DNA of 8,194 nt from Bradymonadales bacterium. Its GTDB lineage: Bacteria > Myxococcota > Bradymonadia > REDH01. The stretch spans positions 1-8,194 of the forward strand of contig CANKLS010000053.1 of NCBI GenBank assembly GCA_947483645.1, given 5' to 3'. This document shows, in pieces, positions 1 to 5,318 of this stretch (position 1 is its first letter; each line of letters starts with the position of its first letter). The notes under the pieces were generated by a model. The model worked only from the letters and a program-made list of their open reading frames with translations. It made no database searches and was not told the DNA's origin. Both the position numbers and the translations under genes were made by a program.

Positions 1-170
1 ATGCAGCGGGGAAGGCCCGACCGGTGCCGCCCATCGCGCCGGTCACCGACGTGGAGCATGAGCGCTACGAGGAGGCCGGCATCCGCAAGGCGAAGCGGCT
101 CGAGGCGGCCCATGCCCGCCGCCTCCGCGCGGTGGAGCGGGCGGCGCGCGGCGCTGCGAAAGAGGGCTGA
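1..170 (+). CDS. C-terminal end of an unrecognised protein (5' partial)
   Basis: An open frame enters from the left edge (first full codon at 3) and ends with TGA at 168-170, giving 55 visible residues. Nearly all third codon positions are G or C (about 49 of 55), matching the confirmed genes here, so the frame is very probably coding. The visible part begins with a Pro/Val/Ala-rich stretch (RPVPPIAPVTD) and continues as a highly charged Ala/Arg/Glu-rich segment (for example RKAKRLEAAHARR) that should form one long amphipathic or basic helix. Such tails often end larger proteins and do not identify a family; I do not recognise it. The other long plus-strand frame across 1-474 lacks this codon bias and is rejected. 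The gene converges on the minus-strand signals in 181-414. Confidence 0.6.
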   Translation, partial: AAGKARPVPPIAPVTDVEHERYEEAGIRKAKRLEAAHARRLRAVERAARGAAKEG

Positions 171-180
171 GCAACGGGCA

Positions 181-251
181 AAAACAAAGAACCCCTGTGC
201 AGCGGGCTCGCGGACCTATCGGGCCAACCAATCTCCGATGCTGCACAGGGG
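181..251 (-). terminator. Hairpin with 12-bp perfect stem and U-rich tail (minus-strand intrinsic terminator)
   Basis: The arms CCCCTGTGCAGC (192-203) and GCTGCACAGGGG (240-251) are perfectly complementary over 12 bp. The 36-nt loop has further GC-rich pairing potential. On the minus strand the stem is followed by TTCTTTGTTTTT (complement of about 180-191), a U-rich tract expected of a Rho-independent terminator. No matching U tract exists on the plus side. The stem is longer and the loop larger than in ordinary terminators, so it may double as the 3' stabilising stem of a small RNA. It would end a transcript starting to the right, such as one carrying the small ORF at 346-414. It also faces the end of the plus-strand gene at 1-170. 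Confidence 0.6.
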
Positions 252-345
252 CGGCGATGTCTGGGATCTCTCGATCGAGCATCGCGTTTCGCGGCCTTCC
301 GCCAGTGTCATCACACCGGCCGTCGAGCCACGGAGCGGACCGCGT

Positions 346-414
346 TTAGCCGCGACCTCGATTGAAAGACATCACCTCACCGGTCAGACAAAGACAACAA
401 GAAGAATCAGACAC
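346..414 (-). CDS. Candidate 22-residue cysteine-rich small ORF / leader peptide
   Basis: GTG at 414-412 opens a frame of 22 codons closed by TAA at 348-346. The peptide begins with Val/Met-Ser-Asp and contains SSCCLCL, three cysteines in four positions, and ends in NRGRG. The argument for translation is the perfect extended Shine-Dalgarno sequence upstream, with its GGAGG core 7 nt from the GTG. Codon third positions are not G/C-biased in the first half (TCT, GAT, TCT, TCT, TGT, TGT), unlike the large genes, so codon usage does not support it. Cys-rich leader peptides can report cysteine supply by attenuation, but no biosynthetic gene follows on this strand; the next element is the terminator at 181-251. 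It could be a stand-alone micropeptide, a decoy translation site, or chance. Confidence 0.35.
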   Translation of the reverse strand: MSDSSCCLCLTGEVMSFNRGRG

Positions 415-415
415 G

Positions 416-429
416 GGATCACCTCCTTA
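416..429 (-). promoter_or_regulatory. Full-length Shine-Dalgarno sequence (14-nt match to the 16S 3' tail)
   Basis: The minus strand reads TAAGGAGGTGATCC here, the exact complement of the conserved bacterial 16S rRNA 3' end GGATCACCTCCTTA. Natural ribosome binding sites seldom pair over more than 6 to 8 nt. The GGAGG core is 7 nt from a GTG codon, an optimal spacing. Read on the plus strand, the same bases look like a 16S tail, but the preceding sequence is not 16S helix 45, so this is not the end of an rRNA gene. Confidence 0.55.
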
Positions 430-435
430 ACATGG

Positions 436-539
436 CGGGGTTTGGTTTGCGGGATCCCTACCCGCACTCGTTGAGAGCGCGCCTTCGCTCCTCAAGAGGT
501 GTGGAGCACATGCTCCGGGAGCCGAGGCGGTGAACCCCG
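436..539 (-). other. Multi-branched inverted-repeat cluster (candidate structured RNA)
   Basis: A closing helix pairs 436-444 (CGGGGTTTG) with 531-539 (TGAACCCCG), seven Watson-Crick pairs plus two G-U wobbles. It encloses three hairpins: 449-453 with 461-465 (GCGGG/CCCGC, 7-nt loop), 471-479 with 486-495 (TTGAG-AGCG paired to CGCT-c-CTCAA, 9 bp with one bulged base), and 503-507 with 512-516 (GGAGC/GCTCC, 4-nt loop). Each helix is visible in the sequence; the overall cloverleaf is an inference. The strand is assigned minus because the Shine-Dalgarno and small ORF follow on that strand; a plus-strand role in the leader of the kinase gene is also possible. It superficially resembles a tRNA (closing stem followed by CCA on the minus strand), but it lacks the TTC of the T loop and normal spacing. 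Confidence 0.35.
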
Positions 540-541
540 AC

Positions 542-573
542 AGGTCATCGGCACTAGACCGATTGCATGACCT
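542..573. other. Stem-bulge-stem hairpin
   Basis: AGGTC (542-546) pairs with GACCT (569-573), and ATCGG (547-551) pairs with CCGAT (559-563). This leaves a 7-nt loop (552-558) and a one-sided 5-nt bulge (564-568), ten pairs in all. It lies two bases from the closing helix of the adjacent cluster at 436-539, so the two may belong to one RNA. Strand cannot be decided from pairing alone. A promoter or operator role for the inverted repeat, upstream of the kinase gene at 660, is an alternative. Confidence 0.35.
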
Positions 574-659
574 TCCGTATGACATAAGGCGACCGATCGC
601 AGCGCGCAACTGCAGCGCATCGTGTTCGCTCCCTGCCGCTGTCTACGCCGGTTTTCTGC

Positions 660-1349
660 ATGTCTGAGCTCCCCCAACTGCCACGCTTCATGGTCGCCGA
701 AGGTGTCATCGGCGTTGGCAAGACGACCCTCATCGAGGCCCTCTCCAGCAGGCTCGGCGCCCGCACCGTCTTCGAGGTCTTTGAGGAGAACCCCTTCCTC
801 CGCGACTTCTATCAGGACCAGGCCCGGTACGCCCTCTCGACCGAGATGTTCTTCCTGCTCAGCCGCTTCAACCAGCAGGAGCTCTTCGCCCAGGAAGACC
901 TGCTGCAGCGCCACTCGGTGAGCGACTACCTGTTTGAGAAGTGTCGCCTCTTCGCCGGCCTCACCCTCTCGAGCGATGAGTTCGCCCTCTTCTCTCGCGT
1001 CTACGAGATCCTGGCGCGGCAGGTGCCCAAGCCCGACCTCGTCCTCTATCTGACGGCCCCCGTCGAGGTGTTGATGGAACGCATCGCCGCGCGCGGCCGC
1101 GACTACGAGCGCTCCATCACGGCCGACTACCTGGCCGAGCTCGACCTGCGCTACCGCTCCTACTTTGCCAGCTACACCGATGCGCCGGTGCTCATCATCG
1201 ACACCACCCGCATCGACTTCCGCGACGCCGCGCAGCTCGAGCAGCTCATGGCGCGCATGGCGACGGGGCAGGGTGGCGAGCTCGACGCAGAGGCTCTAGG
1301 TCAGTTACCGCTCGAGCAGTTCGCCGCGCGTTTGGAAGTGGAGCGGTAA
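660..1349 (+). CDS. Deoxynucleoside kinase (dNK family)
   Basis: Cytosolic P-loop kinase of 229 residues, expected to phosphorylate a deoxyribonucleoside (deoxyadenosine, deoxyguanosine or deoxycytidine) with a nucleoside triphosphate for dNTP salvage. Residues 15-22 are the Walker A loop GVIGVGKT. Residues 42-47 (EENPFL) match the substrate-pocket segment of bacterial deoxyadenosine/deoxyguanosine kinases. VSDYLFEK (87-94) occupies the place of the DRS/ERS motif. R141-x3-R145-x-R147 with E150 is the arginine-rich lid that contacts phosphate. The length of about 230 residues is normal for the family. The ATG at 660 fits the family N-terminus, but no good ribosome binding site is visible upstream. 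The last part (residues about 205-229) is an acidic tail past the core fold. The gene is followed after 2 bp by a DUF971 gene, so the two are probably one operon. Nucleoside preference cannot be read from sequence. Confidence 0.9.
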   Translation: MSELPQLPRFMVAEGVIGVGKTTLIEALSSRLGARTVFEVFEENPFLRDFYQDQARYALSTEMFFLLSRFNQQELFAQEDLLQRHSVSDYLFEKCRLFAGLTLSSDEFALFSRVYEILARQVPKPDLVLYLTAPVEVLMERIAARGRDYERSITADYLAELDLRYRSYFASYTDAPVLIIDTTRIDFRDAAQLEQLMARMATGQGGELDAEALGQLPLEQFAARLEVER

Positions 1350-1351
1350 CG

Positions 1352-1690
1352 ATGTCCTACCCTGTTGTGGTCGAGATGGATCTGCGCGAGGCAACGAGCG
1401 AGCTCCACATGGTCTGGTCGGATGGCCACCGGAGCCGGTTCGCGCTCACCTACCTGCGCGGCTGGTGCCCCTGTGCCCGCTGCCAGGGCCACTTCACCGA
1501 GAAGAAGGTCTTCATCCCCTCGCCGGGTGTGCGGCTGCTCGATGTGCAGCCCGTGGGCAACTACGCCTTCCAGCCGAGCTGGTCGGATGGTCACACGACC
1601 GGCATCTATGCCTTCGACTACCTGCGCGAGATTGATGCTGCGCCGCCGAGCGAAGGGCCGACGAATGCGGAGTGCCTCGCGGCCAAGTAG
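1352..1690 (+). CDS. DUF971 / GBBH-like N-terminal domain protein
   Basis: Small 112-residue protein consisting of one DUF971 domain (gamma-butyrobetaine hydroxylase-like N-terminal fold). Diagnostic motifs are W22-S-D-G25, followed by the L35-R36 ... C39-P-C41-A-R-C44 cluster, a small Cys motif that in this family can bind a metal such as zinc. A second W-S-D-G motif follows at about 75-79, then YAFDYLRE. In other bacteria the domain occurs alone or attached to Mrp/ApbC-type Fe-S carrier ATPases, and its molecular job is not settled. GGAG at 1340-1343, inside the end of the kinase gene, lies 8 nt before ATG 1352, so the genes are likely translated from one mRNA. The last 20 residues (PPSEGPTNAECLAAK region) appear non-conserved and overlap the first copy of a 25-bp direct repeat, which includes the stop codon. 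Confidence 0.88.
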   Translation: MSYPVVVEMDLREATSELHMVWSDGHRSRFALTYLRGWCPCARCQGHFTEKKVFIPSPGVRLLDVQPVGNYAFQPSWSDGHTTGIYAFDYLREIDAAPPSEGPTNAECLAAK

Positions 1691-1729
1691 GCAGGACAAA
1701 CGACGAGTGCCTCGCGGCCAAGTAGGCAG
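1670..1729 (+). repeat. 25-bp exact direct repeat spanning a stop codon
   Basis: Positions 1670-1694 and 1705-1729 are identical over 25 bases, a 35-bp period with a 10-bp spacer. Copy 1 encodes the final codons of the DUF971 gene (ECLAAK and TAG); copy 2 is the same string outside the gene. The simplest explanation is a local tandem duplication that left a spare copy of the gene end. There is no sign of a further copy in the window or of flanking mobile-element ends. Confidence 0.85.
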
Positions 1730-1751
1730 CGCGGTTCACGTTGGCGGGGCC

Positions 1752-1768
1752 AAAAACGGCGAACGCCG
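1752..1768 (-). terminator. Intrinsic terminator of the lipoprotein gene
   Basis: On the minus strand the palindrome CGGCGTTCGCCG (1757-1768) can form a short GC hairpin with a GTTC-type loop. It is followed directly by TTTTT (complement of 1752-1756). It lies about 54 bp past the stop codon of the lipoprotein gene and before the end of the convergent DUF971 gene, a proper position for a terminator. The stem is short and the U tract has only five bases, so efficiency may be moderate. Confidence 0.6.
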
Positions 1769-1821
1769 CACCCGTGAGGGGGCGGCGCTGACCAGCGAGC
1801 GGCTCGGAGGCCGCCGTCCCG

Positions 1822-2628
1822 TTAGGGCGCGGCGAACTCGAAGATGCCGCCGTTCTGAGCGGTCTGGCTGCCGGCGAGCTTGAAGCCCTGACCGATGAGC
1901 GAGGTGAGGTCGGTGATGGCGGCGAGGTCGACGACGAGGGGCCCAACATAGACCTCGAAGGAGTCTTCGCGGACAACCGAGACGTTCGAGCAGAAGCCGT
2001 TACCGACCTCGTAGACCGCGACGGAGTCGGTGGCTGCAATCGCGTTGGGCATGGCGAGGATGATGATGCCCTGGGGGGCATCGCCGTAGCCGAGCGAGAA
2101 GAAGCCTGCGCCCTCAGCAAGGTCGCAGGTGCCGCCCGTGGTGTCGGTCATGGCATCGTTGGTGCCCGTGATGGCCGACGAGGCGTCGTTGACGTTGCCT
2201 TCCGGGACGCTGGCGCGGCCGTCGATGACCTTGGCGACAGAGGCGGCGAACGAAGCAACGCCGCCGCTCTTGATGGCGACCGCGTCGATGTCGGGGCCGG
2301 GCGTGTTGCCGTGGTTCGAGGCATTCTCGACAGCGCGCGAGACGATCGCGACATGCTGGTAGACGATGGTGACGCAGGCGCCGTCATCGCACTGCTGGCC
2401 GGCGGTGCAGATGGTGGGGTCGGTCGTGCAGGTCGCGCCCGAGCCCGAACCCGAACCCTCAGCAGCAACGCAGATGTTCGCGTCGGCAGAACCCTCAGCG
2501 ATCTGGCAGGTCTCGCCCTCGGCGCAGTCCGCATCCGTCGTGCAGGTGTCCTCGGCGATGTCGCAACCCGTAAGAAGGCTGACGGCGGCAAGCGAAGTAA
2601 GAATCGAAAGTTGCTTCAAGGTCTTCAT
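1822..2628 (-). CDS. Cysteine-rich secreted lipoprotein (hypothetical)
   Basis: 268-residue predicted lipoprotein. ATG 2628 is chosen because it gives a compact type II signal peptide (MKTLKQL, hydrophobic core, lipobox L19-T-G-C22) and has GGGAG 8 nt upstream. An upstream start at 2667 would add 13 residues ahead of the signal peptide and is unlikely. After lipidated C22 come two small Cys modules, C29/C35/C41/C53 (DADCAEGETC style) and C67/C74/C80/C85, joined by a GSGSGSG linker. Such modules are common in myxobacterial-type surface lipoproteins and probably form disulfides. The rest (about 87-268) is a beta-rich globular domain beginning VYQHVAIVSRAVENASN, with a PGPDIDAVAI stretch and two more cysteines; I cannot assign it to a named family. 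Aspartate at +2 after the lipidated Cys would mean inner-membrane retention in E. coli, but that rule may not hold here. Role unknown. Confidence 0.8.
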   Translation of the reverse strand: MKTLKQLSILTSLAAVSLLTGCDIAEDTCTTDADCAEGETCQIAEGSADANICVAAEGSGSGSGATCTTDPTICTAGQQCDDGACVTIVYQHVAIVSRAVENASNHGNTPGPDIDAVAIKSGGVASFAASVAKVIDGRASVPEGNVNDASSAITGTNDAMTDTTGGTCDLAEGAGFFSLGYGDAPQGIIILAMPNAIAATDSVAVYEVGNGFCSNVSVVREDSFEVYVGPLVVDLAAITDLTSLIGQGFKLAGSQTAQNGGIFEFAAP

Positions 2629-2813
2629 GAAATGCTCCCAGGGAGTTGTTTGCGAGCCCCAAACCAATCGGGTCCGCGAATTGTGTGCGCCCGACGCAAC
2701 TAGGCCGCTTCTTATTCCAAGTCAAAGCAAATGAGGGCGCAATGCCGCATGATTCGTGCCCAAGTTGCCCTCCGCCCCCCTCTCGGACTAAGCGGCGACC
2801 ACCTCTCGCAACG
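2629..2813. promoter_or_regulatory. Divergent intergenic region between lipoprotein and Lon-like genes
   Basis: These 185 bp separate two divergently transcribed genes and must hold at least the lipoprotein promoter, and probably the promoter of the protease-led gene run. The middle (about 2640-2750) is less GC-rich than the genes. The only promoter-like pair I can point to is on the minus strand, TTGACT (2720-2725) and TAGTTG (2697-2702) with a 17-bp gap; the -10 match is poor. No repeat, operator palindrome or riboswitch core stands out. Confidence 0.4.
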
Positions 2814-5252
2814 ATGGCCCCCATGCCTGTCAAACCCCTCAATCCTGCCAACGCGCGGCTCCGCCTCTCCGCCGCCGCGCTGCCCTTCCGGACCACGAGC
2901 GACATCAAGCATCGGACCGATGTCGTCGGGCAGGAGCGGGCCCTGGCAGCGCTCGAGCTCGGCCTCAAGGTCGACAACCCCCGCTTCCACATCTTCGTCA
3001 CCGGAGCCACCGGCACCGGCCGCACCTCCGTTGTCCCCCGCGTTGCCCGCCGCTTCGCCAAGCTCAAGCCGGCGCCCAACGACTGGGTCTACCTCCACAA
3101 CTTCGTCAACGCCGACCAGCCCGTTGCCATCCCGCTGCCGCCCGGGCAAGGCCGCGTCTTCGCCAAAGAGATGAGCCGCATGGTCGAGTGGCTCGACAAG
3201 CGCATCCCCGAGGTGCTCTCCAGCCGCTCCTTCCGCTCCAAACAGCAGGAGTTCCTGGAGCGGGCTCTCGACGACAGGCGCGCCCATTTCGACCGCCTCG
3301 AGAGCGCCGCCCGCACCCTAGGCATCGGCGTCGAAGACACCTCGCAGAACATCCAGCTCGTCCCCTTGCACGACGACGGACGCCCCATGGAGCCCGAAAT
3401 CTACGACGCCCTCGCCGAGTCGGAGAAGCGCACCATCGAGGACCGCGAGCGCAAGCTGCGCGACGACATCCTCGGCTTCCTCGACAACACCCGACGGATT
3501 CAGGACGCAACCGAGGCTGGCATCGAGGCGCTCGAGCGCAAGCTCGTCTCGGCGCTGCTCGCTCCCCGCATCGCCCGCATCCGGCGCAAGATGGAGGCCA
3601 ATCGCGAGATCGACACCTTCCTCGCCGCCGTGCTGAACAGCGTCGTGGACGGCCTCGGCAACTGGGTGGCCGACGACGATGCACCGCCCGAGTCGCGCAT
3701 GGAGCGCCGCCAGCGGGCCCTCGATGCTCGCGCAAGGTATCTGGTGAATGTGGTCTCGGACCATGCCGGAGCGAAGCACGGGCCGCTCCTCTTTGAGCGC
3801 CACCCCACCTTCGGCAACCTGCTCGGGCGCATTGAGCGGCGGGTCAACTTTGGTGCCGTCGAGACCGACCACACCCTCATCCGTGGCGGCAGCCTGCTCG
3901 CAGCCAGCGGCGGCATCCTCATCGCCGAGGCCCGCGAGGTTGCCACTTCGCCCCATGTCTGGCCGGCGCTCAAGCGGGCACTCCGCGAACAGCTCTGCGT
4001 CATCGAAGACCCCGACGACTCGCAGCCCGGCTTTGCCGCAGCCAGCATCCGGCCGCAGCCCATCCCCATCCGCATCAAGATGGTCCTCATCGGCTCCATG
4101 GAGGAGTATCACCTGCTCCGCGAGCTTGATGAGGACTTCGGCAAGCTCTTCAAGATCCGCGCCGACTTTGAAGACACCACCGAGCTCTCCGACCGTCGCA
4201 TGCAGGAGGTGGCCGCCTACATGGCGCAGGCGGTGAAGACCAACGGCCTGCTCCCGGTCGCCGCCTCCGGCGTGGTCGCGGCGCTGCAGTGGTCAGCCCG
4301 TCTCGCTGGCCGCCAAGACCTGCTCTCGCTCGAGCTCGGCGCACTCGGCGACCTGCTCGTCGAGTCCGATGTCTATGCCCGCGCCCGCAACGCCAAGACC
4401 ATCGACCGTCGCGACATCGCCGAGTCCGAAGCGGCGCGGCGCGAACGAGACGGCATGTTCCGCGACTCCATGATGCGCGAGTTTGCACGCAAGCGGCTCA
4501 TTGTTGCGCTGAGCGGGAGCAGGGTCGGACAGGTCAACGGCCTCGCAGTCGTCAGCCTCGGCGACCTCGGCTTCGGCTTTCCGTCGCGCATCACCGCACG
4601 CACCTTTGTCGGCTCGTCGGGCCTCGTGAACATCGAGCGGGAGTCCGACCTCTCGGGCGAGATCCACTCCAAGGCGGTGCTCATCCTGAGCGGCTACCTC
4701 GGCGGCATGTATGCGCGCACCCAGCCGCTCGCCCTCTCCGCGAGCGTCACCTTCGAGCAGTCCTACGCGCTCGTCGAGGGCGACAGCGCCTCGCTCGCCG
4801 AGCTCATCGCGCTGCTCTCGAGCGTGACAAACCTGCCGGTGCGGCAGGACATCGCCATCACCGGTTCCATGAGCCAGTTCGGCGAGGTGCAGCCCATCGG
4901 CTCGGTCAACGAGAAGATTGAGGGCTTCTTCGATGTCTGCTCGCAGGGCGGGCTCACGGGCACGCAGGGGGTCGCCATCCCGGCGCAGAATGTGGACGAG
5001 CTGCTCCTGCGCGAAGACATCTGCGCGGCGATGCGGGCCAAGAAGTTCTTCGTCTGGCCGATGACCACCGTGGACGAGGCGCTCGAGCTGCTGCTCGATA
5101 CGTCGGCGGGACAGCCCGACGACAAGGGCCGGTTTCCGCGCGAGTCGGTGCATGGTCGGGTGATGGAGCGGCTCGCCGAGATGGCGGCCGCGGCGGAGGA
5201 TGGTGGCAAGCCGCGCACGCGGGCAGCGCAGCCGCGTGGCGAGCGAAAGTAG
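2814..5252 (+). CDS. Lon-like ATP-dependent protease (AAA_32 / LonH-YcbZ-type)
   Basis: 812-residue cytosolic ATPase-protease, likely degrading unfolded or specific substrates. The N-terminal part carries the AAA_32-type ATPase: VVGQERA near 40, then a Walker A variant GATGTGRTS at 64-72 in which the usual Lys is Arg70. A charged, probably coiled-coil insert spans about 115-270, and a Walker B-like GGILIAEA lies at 366-373. The C-terminal Lon protease domain has the Ser-Lys dyad: S658 in VEGDSAS and K701 in GSVNEKIEGF. Their 43-residue separation equals that of S679/K722 in E. coli Lon. The end (VWPMTTVDEALELL) is typical of this branch. It lacks the Lon substrate-binding N-domain, so it is not classical Lon. 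Start: the frame stays open back to 2646, but codons before 2814 lose the G/C third-position bias and the residues look random; ATG 2823 is nearly as good, and ATG 2742 has GAGGG upstream. It heads a co-directional run with cNMP-domain and KamA genes. Confidence 0.88.
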   Translation: MAPMPVKPLNPANARLRLSAAALPFRTTSDIKHRTDVVGQERALAALELGLKVDNPRFHIFVTGATGTGRTSVVPRVARRFAKLKPAPNDWVYLHNFVNADQPVAIPLPPGQGRVFAKEMSRMVEWLDKRIPEVLSSRSFRSKQQEFLERALDDRRAHFDRLESAARTLGIGVEDTSQNIQLVPLHDDGRPMEPEIYDALAESEKRTIEDRERKLRDDILGFLDNTRRIQDATEAGIEALERKLVSALLAPRIARIRRKMEANREIDTFLAAVLNSVVDGLGNWVADDDAPPESRMERRQRALDARARYLVNVVSDHAGAKHGPLLFERHPTFGNLLGRIERRVNFGAVETDHTLIRGGSLLAASGGILIAEAREVATSPHVWPALKRALREQLCVIEDPDDSQPGFAAASIRPQPIPIRIKMVLIGSMEEYHLLRELDEDFGKLFKIRADFEDTTELSDRRMQEVAAYMAQAVKTNGLLPVAASGVVAALQWSARLAGRQDLLSLELGALGDLLVESDVYARARNAKTIDRRDIAESEAARRERDGMFRDSMMREFARKRLIVALSGSRVGQVNGLAVVSLGDLGFGFPSRITARTFVGSSGLVNIERESDLSGEIHSKAVLILSGYLGGMYARTQPLALSASVTFEQSYALVEGDSASLAELIALLSSVTNLPVRQDIAITGSMSQFGEVQPIGSVNEKIEGFFDVCSQGGLTGTQGVAIPAQNVDELLLREDICAAMRAKKFFVWPMTTVDEALELLLDTSAGQPDDKGRFPRESVHGRVMERLAEMAAAAEDGGKPRTRAAQPRGERK

Positions 5253-5281
5253 TAGCCGGTATTGCTTGGAGCAGGGGCGCA

Positions 5282-5318
5282 GATCGCCTAGTTACGGGCC
5301 ATCTCAAGGAAGGCGATC
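5282..5318 (+). promoter_or_regulatory. Inverted repeat covering the Shine-Dalgarno of the cNMP-domain gene
   Basis: GATCGCCT (5282-5289) is the perfect complement of AGGCGATC (5311-5318), which directly abuts the ATG at 5319. The 21-nt loop contains most of the strong ribosome binding site AAGGAAGG (5306-5313), and the right arm takes its last three bases. In mRNA this could form a hairpin limiting ribosome access; in DNA it could be an operator half-site pair. Eight perfect pairs at this position are suggestive, not proof. Confidence 0.4.

Larger units (their letters stand above)
171..659. other. 490-bp intergenic region with structured, possibly transcribed, minus-strand content
   Basis: No conventional protein gene is supported here: overlapping long frames lack the G/C third-position bias of the real genes and have no family resemblance. 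GC content is visibly lower than in the flanking genes. The region is not featureless. Read on the minus strand from 573 to 181 it has hairpins, an exceptionally strong Shine-Dalgarno sequence, a small GTG ORF, and a hairpin plus U-rich tract, each listed separately. Read on the plus strand it is the 5' region of the deoxynucleoside kinase gene, which has no clear ribosome binding site of its own. I looked for hallmarks of tmRNA, RNase P RNA, SRP RNA, T-box leaders and common riboswitches (cobalamin, TPP, c-di-GMP) and found none I could defend. Confidence 0.6.

Noticed and set aside
416..430. Plus strand reads GGATCACCTCCTTAA, identical to the 3' end of 16S rRNA
   Set aside because: The preceding bases do not form helix 45 or the conserved 1492-region, and no other 16S sequence is present, so it is not an rRNA gene end. 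It is better read as a Shine-Dalgarno sequence on the minus strand.
1..474. 157-codon plus-strand frame across the left end
   Set aside because: It runs out of frame with the G/C-biased partial gene ending at 170 and crosses the minus-strand hairpin and binding-site region. Its composition is Arg/Ser-rich shadow-like, with no family resemblance.
563..591. Possible promoter for the kinase gene starting with TTGCAT at 563-568
   Set aside because: No acceptable -10 hexamer falls at 16-18 bp; CATAAG and TATGAC are at 14 and 10 bp. TTGCAT also lies partly in the hairpin bulge.
585..612. Possible minus-strand promoter TTGCGC, 17 bp, TATGTC upstream of the structured region
   Set aside because: Each hexamer matches consensus at only about three of six positions, which is not enough in GC-rich DNA. 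It remains a location to test for a transcript start.
2697..2725. TTGACT / TAGTTG with a 17-bp gap as the lipoprotein promoter
   Set aside because: The -35 match is good but the -10 matches at only two positions. Mentioned within the intergenic entry, not called as a site.
2646..2813. Upstream extension of the Lon-like protein to TTG 2646 or ATG 2742
   Set aside because: Third codon positions lose their G/C bias and the residues (CPSCPPPP and similar) do not look like family sequence. GAGGG before ATG 2742 is noted, but the starts at 2814 or 2823 fit better.
3318..4112. Long minus-strand frame of 264 codons opposite the protease gene
   Set aside because: Same reason: an antisense shadow of a well-supported gene, with no recognisable domain and no ribosome binding site or operon context.
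4293..5153. Long minus-strand frame of 286 codons opposite the protease gene
   Set aside because: It is a shadow of the Lon protease domain, which has clear catalytic motifs on the plus strand; such antisense frames are expected in GC-rich genes.
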